Positions 49,519 to 58,867 of a stretch of DNA of 64,000 nucleotides are shown here, in pieces. The stretch spans positions 186,001-250,000 of the forward strand of contig NZ_JAGGPT010000006.1 in NCBI RefSeq assembly GCF_018613715.1, given 5' to 3'. The notes below the pieces were generated by a model. The model saw nothing but the letters and a program-made list of their open reading frames with translations, ran no database searches and was not told the origin of the DNA. The translations under genes and the position numbers were made by a program. The stretch is from Chryseobacterium sp. ISL-6 (GTDB lineage Bacteria; Bacteroidota; Bacteroidia; Flavobacteriales; Weeksellaceae). The first letter of the stretch is position 1. Every line of letters starts with the position of its first letter.

Positions 49519-52266
49519 TTATTTGAAGTTGAATTTTACGGTAAACATGACCTGACTTGGTCGGAGCTGAACTCTAGTGTAAGCAATGCTGTTAGTTGTT
49601 GCATTAATATTATAAGTTTCAAAAACCTTTCTATTCGCTATATTTAACCATTTCAGCTCAAAATCAATCTTCTTCTTGGCCCAGGTAAATTGGTAAGTTA
49701 AATCATAAAAAGCATTATGGTATTTTTGAGTTCCGTCACTCGTATTTACCTGATCCCAGTTAAATCCAATTGTGTGGTTTTCTATAGGATAAAAGAACAA
49801 TCCTAAATTATGATTGAATCCCTCATTTATCCCCAGTCTCCCTCCATTATTTAACCCTATATTTTCTTGTTTATTTCTAGACAAATTAAGATTGTAATCT
49901 ACACTCATCCAGCTAAAATAAGTGTTATTGAGTTTAAATCCGTAAGTCTGTGTATTGTTTTTATTTTGAAATTGATTTTCATTTAAAAAGGCGTCTGATT
50001 TAGCAACTGTATTACCATAGCTAATCGAAGCATTTGTTTTAAATTTTGGGAAGTATTTACCTACTTCAACACTAAATGCATTGTTTTTTGCATGATTTTC
50101 CTGTTCAATAAATTGCATTAATGTAAAACCTGTTGTTGGATCTAGGATAGGTGAAGAAAGTAAATTTTTCTTACTATCACTCAGTCTATAATTAAGGTTA
50201 AAGAATAGATTGTTCAGTGGATTTCTGTATTCAATTCGTGCTCCTGCCGATTTTGTATTCGTTTGTGGAATAGGATTGTTAGGACTCATTACGTTAAATC
50301 CTCCCGGACTGGTTAAAATATATCCTGCATATGCAGAGTTTACATCACCAAAATTATTACTGATATTTACATTTGCACTTGCTTTCCAAAAAGAAGCAAA
50401 CGTATATTGTGCAAAAATATTAGGAGTAAAAGTCGTTTTATTTAACGATTTAGAAACACCTCTCAATCCATCTTCTGCCTTAATGTTATTTAAATTCACA
50501 GGAAAATTGGCAAATAAGCTCCAAGAATCAGATTTATAATTCACCCCGACTGAAGCTTTAGGTGTAATTTCTGTAAACCTTAAACTATTTTCATAAATAG
50601 GATCATTAAAATTAGGAGGAAGGTCATTTGGTATATCCGGATTTGGTATAGCAACCCCGCTAAAATTAGTATTTAGTTTATCTGTAGAAAAATCAATCCC
50701 AACTTCTGGTGTAAACGTCCAGCCTTTTGTTGAAAAGCTAATATTAGCAGAATGAGAAGTATCAAGCGTTTTAATTCTCATATTTTGTATTGCTCTACTA
50801 CCTGGAGCAAAATTAATAGTTGTAATTGAATCAACAGCCGGATTTCTGTAAGGAAATTGTAAATAATTGGCTGGAGTTATTTCCAAGGTTTGCCTATCAT
50901 CTTGGTAATTAATATATGATTTAAGATTAACCATTTTCTCCTTCCATGGGATAATTGTACTTAAAGAGTTTTGGAAAGAGGATGTCGGAGACTCTATTCC
51001 TTCATTTCCTAATCTTCCTCCTCTTGTTGCAACGGCTCTATCTGCATTCCAAAATTGACTAAAGCTGGTTGTATTTTTGAAAAATCCTTTTTTAGCATTT
51101 TTTGTAAAAATTAATTCTCCCTTTATTTTATCTGTATAATAATTATTTTTTGTACTTGTTACAACAGTAGATAAAACATTATTATCCGGAGAAAAATATT
51201 TGGTTTCAACATTATCTTCTCTTTCCACTGCATTATTTGTATAGTTTGCATTGGCCTTTAGTTCCCATTCTTTTTTCTTGTCAATATTGGTCAAATAATT
51301 AGCTGATAAATAATGTACATTATTCATTAAGTATCTTTTTACTGGTAAATTTGGTGTGGTTGCATTCTCAACATTCAACCAATCGTTTTGAGCTGCATTA
51401 ATTCGTCGTCCCTCCCAACTATTCCCAAAGGCCAGAATATTTCCTTCATTTTCTACCTGCTCGCCCATGTTATTGGTTTTATAATTAACAACCCATTGGC
51501 TTTTCTGTCCAAAGAACATCGGTGTTAACTTCACATTCCACAGCCATGGATCTCCAAAACCGGTTCCGACTTCACCTCTACCTGTCATGGTAACCGAATT
51601 TTTTAGCTTAATATTAATGGCAGCCTGATCTGAAGGTACTTTGTCCTGAAGTATTTTTACGGGTTGGTGATTCTCAAGAACTTCAACTTTCTGCACCGCA
51701 TCTTTTGGCAGCGAATTGTTTATCGTACCATATCCGCCTTCCATAAGGTCTTTTCCATTAACATAGAATTTATTGATAGCATTTCCCTGATAAAGAATCG
51801 TTCCATCTGTATTGACTTCAATTCCCGGGATCTTTTTCATCACGTCAGCAAGTGTTCTGTCACTTTTACTATCGAAAGCCTTAAGGTCATAGGCAATCGT
51901 GTCTCCTCTTGAGGTGATCATTTTGGTTTTAAGCTGGACTTCTTTGATTTCTGTCGCTTCGGACTCCATTTTAAAACTTAAAGTCTGATCGCTGTTGCTT
52001 ATTTGTTTCGTTAGCGGTTTTTGATTAAATGCCTTTACTTTCAGATCTACATTGGATTCAGCTGAAGTAAAACTTACTTTATATTCTCCTTTTGAGTTGG
52101 TAATTCCATACGCTAAAATGGCATCTTTTCCAGGTTCTTCAACTGTTACACTTGCGCTTGGAATAGGAACACCATCTTCATCTGTGATCTTTCCGGTAAC
52201 TGATTTCTGTGCATAGGTAAGTACAGAGAGAAAAATCATCAGAAACAAAGTAATATTCTTTTTCAT
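49519..52266 (-). CDS. Outer-membrane beta-barrel protein with carboxypeptidase-regulatory domain
   Basis: A 915-residue outer-membrane protein. Seen: signal peptide (to about 19, VLTYAQ), a CarboxypepD_reg-like domain (SVTGKITDEDGVPIPSASVTVEE), a plug-like domain (RTLADVMKKIPGIEVNTDG, NKFYVNGKDLMEGG, VEVLENHQPVKIL) and a long barrel ending VQLRPSQVMFTVKFNFK. It is of the outer_membrane_beta-barrel (TonB-receptor-like) family found next to GLPGLI genes. It lacks an evident TonB box. The ligand is unknown. The GLPGLI gene at 47809 is on the same strand but separated by the opposite-strand DinB gene. Confidence 0.9.
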   Translation of the reverse strand: MKKNITLFLMIFLSVLTYAQKSVTGKITDEDGVPIPSASVTVEEPGKDAILAYGITNSKGEYKVSFTSAESNVDLKVKAFNQKPLTKQISNSDQTLSFKMESEATEIKEVQLKTKMITSRGDTIAYDLKAFDSKSDRTLADVMKKIPGIEVNTDGTILYQGNAINKFYVNGKDLMEGGYGTINNSLPKDAVQKVEVLENHQPVKILQDKVPSDQAAINIKLKNSVTMTGRGEVGTGFGDPWLWNVKLTPMFFGQKSQWVVNYKTNNMGEQVENEGNILAFGNSWEGRRINAAQNDWLNVENATTPNLPVKRYLMNNVHYLSANYLTNIDKKKEWELKANANYTNNAVEREDNVETKYFSPDNNVLSTVVTSTKNNYYTDKIKGELIFTKNAKKGFFKNTTSFSQFWNADRAVATRGGRLGNEGIESPTSSFQNSLSTIIPWKEKMVNLKSYINYQDDRQTLEITPANYLQFPYRNPAVDSITTINFAPGSRAIQNMRIKTLDTSHSANISFSTKGWTFTPEVGIDFSTDKLNTNFSGVAIPNPDIPNDLPPNFNDPIYENSLRFTEITPKASVGVNYKSDSWSLFANFPVNLNNIKAEDGLRGVSKSLNKTTFTPNIFAQYTFASFWKASANVNISNNFGDVNSAYAGYILTSPGGFNVMSPNNPIPQTNTKSAGARIEYRNPLNNLFFNLNYRLSDSKKNLLSSPILDPTTGFTLMQFIEQENHAKNNAFSVEVGKYFPKFKTNASISYGNTVAKSDAFLNENQFQNKNNTQTYGFKLNNTYFSWMSVDYNLNLSRNKQENIGLNNGGRLGINEGFNHNLGLFFYPIENHTIGFNWDQVNTSDGTQKYHNAFYDLTYQFTWAKKKIDFELKWLNIANRKVFETYNINATTNSIAYTRVQLRPSQVMFTVKFNFK

Positions 52267-52596
52267 ATTCTAGTTATTTGCTTAATTAGTTATTGTTGTG
52301 TGTTTTTTGTTACATATGTATAGAGATGCATTTTAGAGGAATAAGTTAAACCGCTGCATTTCACTATGTTTTTAGTGATAATTTTTTTCGAAATTTTTCC
52401 TTTTCCAGATTTTACACTCAATTTGTTTCAGTATGAACAGATTATTTTTAGATTATTACTTACATCTTCATTTAATATTTATAGTTTTGTTTATTTCGAC
52501 TAAATAAAACTGCGATAAGAGTTATAGATTAATAAAATCTTAAATGTTTTATTGTAAATATTTTATTAATAATTTTGTAACATAAAATTTATAAGA
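52267..52596. other. Intergenic region between the barrel gene and the cupin pair
   Basis: A 330-base AT-rich divergent spacer with no gene. It must carry the promoter of the barrel gene on the minus strand (no perfect box seen) and the promoter of the first cupin gene (TAATTTTG at 52570-52577). Confidence 0.45.
52570..52577 (+). promoter_or_regulatory. -7 box of the first cupin gene
   Basis: TAATTTTG, 19 bases before the ATG, with a TTG at 52552-52554 (15-base spacer, short). The sequence from here through the start codon is identical to that before the second cupin gene. Confidence 0.55.
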
Positions 52597-53478
52597 ATGG
52601 GAGTCATTTTAAAGCCTATTGATATTGTAGACGACATCACCAAAGAGGAGTTCTTTGAAAAATATCTAAAGCCAAGAAGGCCAGTCGTTATTAAAAATAT
52701 GGCAAAAAAATGGCCAGCTTATCAAAAATGGACGATGGAGTACATAAAAGAAGTAGTAGGAGATGTCGAAGTTCCTTTATATGATAGTTCAAAGGCTGAT
52801 CCTTCCGCTCCTATAAATACGCCTACCACAAGAATGAAGTTCGTTGATTATATTGATCTTATCCAAAGAGAACCAACTGATCTGAGGATCTTCTTTTTTG
52901 ATCCGATAAAATTTGCGAATAAACTACTGGAAGATTATATTTCTCCAAAAGATTTAATGGGCGGGTTCCTCGATAAATACCCTTCGATGTTTTTCGGAGG
53001 AAAAGGTTCTGTTACATTTTTACATTATGATATAGACTTACCTCATATTTTTCATACCCACTTCAATGGGCGGAAGCATGTGATCCTTTTTGAAAATAAG
53101 TGGAAAGAAAGATTATATAAGATTCCTTATACAACCTACGCACTGGAAGATTATGATATTGAAAATCCTGATTTCGAAAAGTTCCCTGCCCTGAATGGTA
53201 TCGAAGGAATTGAATGTTTCCTTGAGCATGGTGACACCCTGTTTATGCCTACCGGATGGTGGCACTGGATGAAATATCTGGATGGAAGCTTCTCACTTTC
53301 TCTTAGAGCATGGGATAAATCCTGGGCTGTGAAAGCACATTCTATATGGAATCTTACTGTTCAGCGTAAATTTGACGATGTTATGAAAGTCAATTTCAAG
53401 AAAAAATACATGGACTGGAAGGAAAAGAAAGCTGTTAAAATAGCAGAAAGTGCATTAAAAAACAACTTACCAAAGTAA
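52597..53478 (+). CDS. JmjC/cupin-like Fe(II)-dependent oxygenase family protein, copy 1
   Basis: A 293-residue protein of the cupin_8 (JmjC, FIH-like) family. Seen: the N-terminal lead-in FEKYLKPRRPVVIKNMAKKWPAYQKW, the metal site HYD (His143, Asp145) in FLHYDIDLPHIFH, Lys160 as candidate 2-oxoglutarate ligand in NGRKHVILFE, and the distal His223 in PTGWWHWMKYL. These keep the elements of a 2-oxoglutarate-dependent hydroxylase. The C-terminal 50 residues are basic and helical (KFDDVMKVNFKKKYMDWKEKK). The target, probably a protein or peptide side chain, is unknown. It is the first of a tandem pair. Confidence 0.88.
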   Translation: MGVILKPIDIVDDITKEEFFEKYLKPRRPVVIKNMAKKWPAYQKWTMEYIKEVVGDVEVPLYDSSKADPSAPINTPTTRMKFVDYIDLIQREPTDLRIFFFDPIKFANKLLEDYISPKDLMGGFLDKYPSMFFGGKGSVTFLHYDIDLPHIFHTHFNGRKHVILFENKWKERLYKIPYTTYALEDYDIENPDFEKFPALNGIEGIECFLEHGDTLFMPTGWWHWMKYLDGSFSLSLRAWDKSWAVKAHSIWNLTVQRKFDDVMKVNFKKKYMDWKEKKAVKIAESALKNNLPK

Positions 53479-53498
53479 CAACGATCCAACATAACAGG

Positions 53499-53531
53499 CG
53501 TACAGTTTTTCTAAAATTGTACGTTTTTTTT
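53499..53531 (+). terminator. Terminator of the first cupin gene
   Basis: CGTACA (53499-53504) with TGTACG (53518-53523), extended by further pairs to 11 bp with one wobble and a three-base loop, and a T-run. Confidence 0.8.
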
Positions 53532-53838
53532 TGCGATATATTGATTGATAAAATAATCTCCCTGAAACTTGAGTTTGTCAATTTAATCCCTTTTATAAAA
53601 GCAAAACTCTTTATTTGTAAATTCTCATTAAATCTTGCAAATAAATAGCTATAATGCATAAATGTTGAATATTTCTCACATCCCAGAGTTTTTATCACAC
53701 TGCTATTATCCTTATCCTACTACCTTATCGAAGTCATAAGCTCTTTCCGTTATTTTTGTTTAGTCTAAATATCGAAAACTGTGATTTGAATCATAGATTA
53801 AAAAAAACTTAAACTCACCATCATATTTATTTATTTAA

Positions 53839-53846
53839 TAATTTTG
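53839..53846 (+). promoter_or_regulatory. -7 box of the second cupin gene
   Basis: TAATTTTG, 19 bases before the ATG, in a stretch of nearly 40 bases identical to the same region before copy 1. Confidence 0.55.
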
Positions 53847-53865
53847 TAACATAAAATTTATAAGA

Positions 53866-54747
53866 ATGGGAGTTATTCTAAAACCTATAGATGTTGTTGA
53901 CGATATTTCTAAAGAAGATTTCTTCGAAAAATACCTGAGACCCAGAAAACCGGTTGTCATAAAGAACATGGCAAAAAAATGGCCAGCTTACCAAAAATGG
54001 ACGATGGAATATGTAAAAGAAGTGGTAGGAGATGTTGTTGTTCCTTTATATGATAGTGCCAAAGCCGATCCCGCAGCTCCGATCAATGCTCCTACTACAG
54101 AAATGAAGTTTGCTGATTATATAGATCTGATTCAGAGAGAACCAACAGACTTGAGAATTTTCTTTTTTGATCCTATAAAACGTGCTAATAAATTATTGGA
54201 CGATTATATTTCCCCAAAAGAATTGATGGGCGGATTTCTCGATAAATATCCTTCTATGTTTTTTGGAGGTAAAGGTTCAGTAACATTTTTGCATTTTGAC
54301 ATTGATTTAGCGCATATTTTCCATACTCACTTCAATGGAAGAAAACACGTATTGCTTTTTGATTATAAATGGAAAGACAGGTTATACAAACTTCCTTATG
54401 CAACCTATGCTCTGGAAGATTATGATATTGAAAACCCTGATTTCAAAAATTTTCCGGCTTTAGATGGCGTAGAAGGGATTGAGTGTTTTCTTGAACATGG
54501 TGATACGCTATTTATGCCTACCGGATGGTGGCACTGGATGAAATATCTTGATGGAAGCTTTTCTATTTCTCTAAGAGCATGGGACAAATCCTGGGCCGTG
54601 AAAGCGAATTCCCTTTGGAACCTTACCGTTCAAAGGAACTTTGATAATTTTATGAAAGGGCGCTTTAAGAAAAGATACATGGACTGGAAAGAGAAAAAAG
54701 CTGTTGAAAGAGCAAATTATGCTTTGAAAAGAGGCTTACCTAAATAA
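53866..54747 (+). CDS. JmjC/cupin-like Fe(II)-dependent oxygenase family protein, copy 2
   Basis: A 293-residue paralogue of the previous gene, collinear without gaps and very similar along its whole length. It keeps the metal site HFD (His143, Asp145), Lys160 and His223. Differences lie mainly on likely surface positions (for example KRANKLLDDY against KFANKLLEDY, and VFLDYKW-type changes near 165). The two genes start 1269 bases apart. Both copies having complete active sites argues that both are functional, perhaps with different targets. It ends at a strong terminator shared with the convergent M14 peptidase gene. Confidence 0.88.
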   Translation: MGVILKPIDVVDDISKEDFFEKYLRPRKPVVIKNMAKKWPAYQKWTMEYVKEVVGDVVVPLYDSAKADPAAPINAPTTEMKFADYIDLIQREPTDLRIFFFDPIKRANKLLDDYISPKELMGGFLDKYPSMFFGGKGSVTFLHFDIDLAHIFHTHFNGRKHVLLFDYKWKDRLYKLPYATYALEDYDIENPDFKNFPALDGVEGIECFLEHGDTLFMPTGWWHWMKYLDGSFSISLRAWDKSWAVKANSLWNLTVQRNFDNFMKGRFKKRYMDWKEKKAVERANYALKRGLPK

Positions 54748-54751
54748 TATG

Positions 54752-54784
54752 AAAAAGGCGTTTCAATTGAAACGCCTTTTATTT
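54752..54784. terminator. Bidirectional terminator after the second cupin gene
   Basis: AAAAGGCGTTTCAA and its complement form a perfect 14-bp palindrome (54753-54780) with A-run and T-run flanks. It serves both convergent genes. Confidence 0.88.
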
Positions 54785-56509
54785 TTATAAGATCCTATAG
54801 ACAGGATATTGTCTGAATGTTTTTTCCTCAAAATAAGAGGAATGTCTATATACCCAGTCCAATTGAGCATCTCCGTCTTCAGCAAATTTCTTGTCTGAAG
54901 ATTTCTTATCCTCAAAAGCTTTTTTCAGTGTATTATCCTTTTTCAGAAGTTCGGCAGCAGTATCTTCAAAAATATAGGCTGAAAAGTATTCTTTCTGAGC
55001 TAAAATGCCATCAAAGAAATTCCAGTTAAAGAAAGAATCCAAAGCTTCGGGTTCTAAGGTCTCAATAATATATTTAACCCCGGGCTGTTGAGTTGGAACA
55101 ATATAATCACCTGCTGAGAAAGCCTGTTTTTTATCTGATTTATCCACTGTCGTTTCATAGTGCAGATAATGTCCTTCATATGGGTTTTTAACCGTCTTAA
55201 AGTCATTGATCTTATACGACTCTACCATCATTATACTGTCTTTCTGAAGTAGTTTCATCTCTATCTTATTTCTTCTAAATTCCTCAATTACGCGGTACTG
55301 CGATTGTGGAATCACATAATACTTAGGTATTGTAATATAGCTTGTAGGAACGGCTGTGGTAAACAGTTTTATTTTCTTTGTAAAAGGCTTGTTTCTATCA
55401 TAATATAACCTTGGTTTTCCTGAAATTTCACTTGGTTTATACTTTCCTTCATATCCCTTAAAATCCATGGTCGAATATTTTGTAGAATCTATCTTCCATC
55501 GTATTCCATATTGCTTCCCTGCCTGATATTGTTTTAGGTTTTCAAGACGAAGTTCTTTAATTTTTCTATAATCCTTATCAAGATTCTGAAGATTGACGAG
55601 CATATACTTGTAGGTTGCATCCACCCTTTTGTCATAAGGTTTCAGCATATGTGTTTCAGGAACCGTTCCCAAGGAATTAAATAAAGAGGTATATCCTGTA
55701 GAATATCTTGGTGAGTCTTCAAAAGAAGCAAATCCAATCTCCGGAACATCCCCATGGATATTGACATATGGTGTACTTTCATATCCTGTTTTCTTTAAAT
55801 CATCAAGATTTTTAGCCTGATAATCATTGTAAAAATAATTCCCCAGAACATTTCCCAAGCGTTCTTTAAAAGTTGAGATATAGGTAAACGTATACTGATA
55901 ATCTGCCCCGTTACTTACGTGATTATCAATGAAAATATCCGGCTTCAGCCATTGATAGATCTCCTGAAAGCTTCTGGCGTTTTTAGAATCAGCTTTAATA
56001 AAATCCCTGTTGAGATCATAATTTCTGACATTTCCTCTAAAGCCATATTGTTCAGGACCGTTTTGATTGGCTCTTGAATAGGAACCCCTATTGAGCATTC
56101 CACTTATATTATAAGCAGAAATGGCGGCAACAATAAAGTTTTGAGGTGTTTTTATTTTTTTTGTAGCAAGATCGCGCATCAACATCATGGTCGCGTCAAT
56201 TCCGTCCGGTTCTCCAGGATGAATCCCATTATTAACAAATAGAATGGCTTTATCTTTCCTCAGTTTGTCCAGATCTTTTTCAGGAAAAGGATTATAAATG
56301 ACGACGTAAATAGGTTTTCCGTTGTCATCCTCACCTTTTTTAAGATATTGAATGCTAGGAAACTTTTCAGCAAGACCCTGATAATAGGTATTCATTTCAT
56401 CATAGGTAACCGTCTGATTACCATTTCCTTTTTCAAAAGGTGTTTGATAAGACTGCTGAGAAAACAATACTGAAGAACTAAGAAATAATAGGAAATATTT
56501 AAGTTTCAT
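54785..56509 (-). CDS. M14 family zinc carboxypeptidase, exported
   Basis: A 574-residue secreted or periplasmic metallopeptidase. Seen: a signal peptide (MKLKYFLLFLSSSVLFSQ), the zinc motif HPGE (His97, Glu100) in NGIHPGEPDG, the Arg/Asn substrate segment NYDLNRDFIKA, and the third zinc ligand His197 in FIDNHVSNG. The C-terminal 250 residues form an additional domain (VPTSYITIPKYYVIPQ and others) as in many Bacteroidota M14 proteins; a T9SS tail is not evident. It removes C-terminal residues from peptides or cell-wall fragments; substrate not known. Confidence 0.92.
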   Translation of the reverse strand: MKLKYFLLFLSSSVLFSQQSYQTPFEKGNGNQTVTYDEMNTYYQGLAEKFPSIQYLKKGEDDNGKPIYVVIYNPFPEKDLDKLRKDKAILFVNNGIHPGEPDGIDATMMLMRDLATKKIKTPQNFIVAAISAYNISGMLNRGSYSRANQNGPEQYGFRGNVRNYDLNRDFIKADSKNARSFQEIYQWLKPDIFIDNHVSNGADYQYTFTYISTFKERLGNVLGNYFYNDYQAKNLDDLKKTGYESTPYVNIHGDVPEIGFASFEDSPRYSTGYTSLFNSLGTVPETHMLKPYDKRVDATYKYMLVNLQNLDKDYRKIKELRLENLKQYQAGKQYGIRWKIDSTKYSTMDFKGYEGKYKPSEISGKPRLYYDRNKPFTKKIKLFTTAVPTSYITIPKYYVIPQSQYRVIEEFRRNKIEMKLLQKDSIMMVESYKINDFKTVKNPYEGHYLHYETTVDKSDKKQAFSAGDYIVPTQQPGVKYIIETLEPEALDSFFNWNFFDGILAQKEYFSAYIFEDTAAELLKKDNTLKKAFEDKKSSDKKFAEDGDAQLDWVYRHSSYFEEKTFRQYPVYRIL

Positions 56510-56641
56510 GAAGGTATAATTTCAGTTTTTAAAATTACTGAAATTATCTTTTCAAAAAGCTTTGGTTAATCGCAAAGACGCAATCGTTGCATAATAGACT
56601 TTTTATTATAGATTAAAAACTTACGCCTTAATCATTAACTA

Positions 56642-57370
56642 TCAATTTCTTCCCTTTTCATCAGGATATAAGCTTGTAAGCGGATCGCTCTGCCAGAACT
56701 CTTTGGTTTCAACATCCATAATAGATAAAGGTCCTGTATAAGCTGCTCCTGTATCTAAATTCCAGATATTCGCTTTATTAAGAGGATAAGTAATTCCCAG
56801 TTCTGTAGTTGAAGTATGACCAATAAAAATTTCTTTAAATAAAAGCAGCCTTTTAGGATACAATTCTGAGTTCTTACTCAGCTTCTTGTCCATTGCTACA
56901 GCGGTTTCCCAAAGAGTCCTATCCCAACGGTAATTGCTCATATACATTTCTTTTTCTGGACCATGCATTGAAGAATATCCAGCATGAATAAACAAGCGGT
57001 TTTGATCATCTACATAATAATTTCTCATTCGCTGGACGAACTCTAAATGCTTTTCCAAATCTTCTAAAGAATAGGTTTCATAGCTTTCAACCGTTTTTCG
57101 ACCTCCATTGAAAAGCCATGCATCTGCTTTTTCACCAGACAAAAACCAATCTTCACACCAGGCATCATGATTTCCTTTAATGAAAATACAGTCTTGGGTT
57201 TTGGAAAGTTCCATTAAAAATTTAATGATTTGAGAAGATTCGCTCCAGCCATCCACATAATCTCCTAGAAAGATCAATTGATCATCAGCAGTCACCTTTG
57301 CGCGTTCCAGAACCTGAATTAAGGCTTTAAAGCCACCATGAATATCTCCAATTACTAATTTCCGCTTCAC
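56642..57370 (-). CDS. Calcineurin-like metallophosphoesterase (Ser/Thr phosphatase/ApaH type)
   Basis: A 242-residue metallophosphoesterase with all five family motifs: GDIHGG (8-13), GDYVDG, GNHD, the late His in LFIHAGYS and GHTSTTE. It is of the PPP/ApaH branch. Possible substrates are phosphoproteins, dinucleoside polyphosphates or other nucleotides. It is the last gene of the NAD/ADP-ribose operon, three bases after KptA, whose product ADP-ribose 1''-2''-cyclic phosphate would be a fitting substrate (inference). Confidence 0.9.
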   Translation of the reverse strand: MKRKLVIGDIHGGFKALIQVLERAKVTADDQLIFLGDYVDGWSESSQIIKFLMELSKTQDCIFIKGNHDAWCEDWFLSGEKADAWLFNGGRKTVESYETYSLEDLEKHLEFVQRMRNYYVDDQNRLFIHAGYSSMHGPEKEMYMSNYRWDRTLWETAVAMDKKLSKNSELYPKRLLLFKEIFIGHTSTTELGITYPLNKANIWNLDTGAAYTGPLSIMDVETKEFWQSDPLTSLYPDEKGRN

Positions 57371-57373
57371 TTT

Positions 57374-57916
57374 TTACTTTGAAATATATTTAACATCTAC
57401 AAAATCAGTTAACCAGACTCCATTATCCGAAAGATAAAATTCAATATTTTCCTTAAACATTTCGCCCGTTCTGATTATCAAAATTACGGGTTTTCCGTGA
57501 CGCATACCCACTTTTGTAGCCGTTTCTTTATCCGAACTTAAATGAACATGCTGTCTGTTTCTTTTCTCAATTCCTTTTTCTAAAATCGAAGCCATATTTG
57601 CTTCTGCCGTTCCGTGATAAAGGAATTCTGGGGGCTGTTGAGAAATCAATACCAGATCAACATCAATGGAATGTCCCTGATTGGCTCTAATCTTCGTTTT
57701 ATCTTCATTAAAAGCAAACCTTTTTTTGTTATTGGTTTCAACGACCTCATCTAATTCTTCCAATGCAAAACGCATTCTGTTCCTAGCTGATTTTTCGATC
57801 AACTCACTGACATCTGCCCACCCGTTTTCGTCCAGTTTCAGATGAATTGTTTCCGGCTGGTGCCTAAGAATCAGACTTAAAAATTTACTTATTTTTTTGT
57901 TTTCTATTTCGTTCAT
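57374..57916 (-). CDS. kptA: RNA 2'-phosphotransferase Tpt1/KptA
   Basis: A 180-residue Tpt1/KptA enzyme. It moves an internal RNA 2'-phosphate to NAD+, giving ADP-ribose 1''-2''-cyclic phosphate, nicotinamide and repaired RNA. Seen: the N-terminal lobe SKFLSLILRHQPETIHLKLDENGW with the catalytic Arg-His pair (RH at 18-19), and the NAD-binding lobe with FLYHGTAEANMASILEKGI, RQHVHLSSDKETATKVGMRHG and VWLTDFVDVKYI. Bacteria rarely make 2'-phosphate RNA junctions themselves, so such enzymes may repair foreign or damaged RNA or have another NAD-dependent role. Other NAD/ADP-ribose genes surround it. Confidence 0.95.
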   Translation of the reverse strand: MNEIENKKISKFLSLILRHQPETIHLKLDENGWADVSELIEKSARNRMRFALEELDEVVETNNKKRFAFNEDKTKIRANQGHSIDVDLVLISQQPPEFLYHGTAEANMASILEKGIEKRNRQHVHLSSDKETATKVGMRHGKPVILIIRTGEMFKENIEFYLSDNGVWLTDFVDVKYISK

Positions 57917-57925
57917 GATTTGTTT

Positions 57926-58867
57926 TTATTTCATTAGTTTATTCTCTAATTTATTACAAAGCTTTTCAATATCCCCCCTCCTTACTAATTCTGAAACCCA
58001 TTCTTCAGGAATATTTTCAAATCCATAATAAATTCCGGCAATTCCTCCTGTGATAGCTCCAGTTGTATCGGTATCTTCTCCCAGATTAACGGCTCTCAAG
58101 ACAGCTTCTGGGTAACTTTCTGATTTCATAAAACACCATAAAGATGCCTCTAAACTATGAAGAACATATCCACCAGAACTGATGCTATCCTCTTTATATT
58201 CAAAAATATCATTGTTCAAAACTCTATCAAATCTATCCATTTCGTCTTGTGAACAAATTGGATTGTTGTTCAGGAATTGTTTTACTGTCATTTGCATGAC
58301 TTGATATGCTTCAAATTTTTCCTTTCCTTTCAATATTTCCAATGAAAATTCTAAATAAATAAAGCATGAAATTACTGAACGAATATGAGCATGAGTAATA
58401 GAAGAAACTTCCCTTATTACATCGAAACGTTTTTCAATTGGAAAACCCTTTATATAAAACAACAAGGGTAAGATTCTCATTAAAGATCCATTTCCATTAT
58501 CCCTTTCACTTGTTCCTCCACATAAATAAGTAGTATATCCTTTACTTATTTTATGAATAGCTTGTCGAGTTGCAATTCCAATATCAAAAACTTTTCCGTG
58601 AGGAGTCCAGTGTCCATATTTGTACCATTTAACAAAACTCTGTGCTATTCTTTCCTGATCATATCCTTTTGTAAGTTCTTCAGCCAGACAAAGTGTTAAC
58701 GAACTATCATCGCTCCATGTACCAATTGGTTGGTGATGGGTTCCAAACTCCAGCATTTTAATGACAGGTGAATTTTTCAATTGTTCTCTGCTTTTAAACT
58801 CCACAGGAACACCTAAGGCATCTCCAATACAGACTCCAAAAATTCCTGATTTTACAACATCTTTCAT
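57926..58867 (-). CDS. ADP-ribosylglycohydrolase (ARH/DraG family)
   Basis: A 313-residue ADP-ribosylglycohydrolase, which removes ADP-ribose from modified proteins or nucleic acids. Seen: the metal-site motifs GVCIGDALGVPVEF (N-terminal), GTWSDDSSLTLCLAEEL with the acidic di-magnesium ligands, and GEDTDTTGAITGGIAG near the C-terminus. These are complete, so activity is likely. It overlaps the start of the sirtuin gene's stop by one base on the minus strand and precedes KptA by nine bases. Confidence 0.94.
   Translation of the reverse strand: MKDVVKSGIFGVCIGDALGVPVEFKSREQLKNSPVIKMLEFGTHHQPIGTWSDDSSLTLCLAEELTKGYDQERIAQSFVKWYKYGHWTPHGKVFDIGIATRQAIHKISKGYTTYLCGGTSERDNGNGSLMRILPLLFYIKGFPIEKRFDVIREVSSITHAHIRSVISCFIYLEFSLEILKGKEKFEAYQVMQMTVKQFLNNNPICSQDEMDRFDRVLNNDIFEYKEDSISSGGYVLHSLEASLWCFMKSESYPEAVLRAVNLGEDTDTTGAITGGIAGIYYGFENIPEEWVSELVRRGDIEKLCNKLENKLMK

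Larger units (their letters stand above)
53479..53865. other. Spacer between the two cupin genes
   Basis: 387 bases with no gene that I can support. It holds the terminator of copy 1 (53499-53531) and, at its end, the promoter of copy 2. The middle part (53540-53800) is not similar to the spacer before copy 1, so only genes and core promoter have been conserved. Confidence 0.45.
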
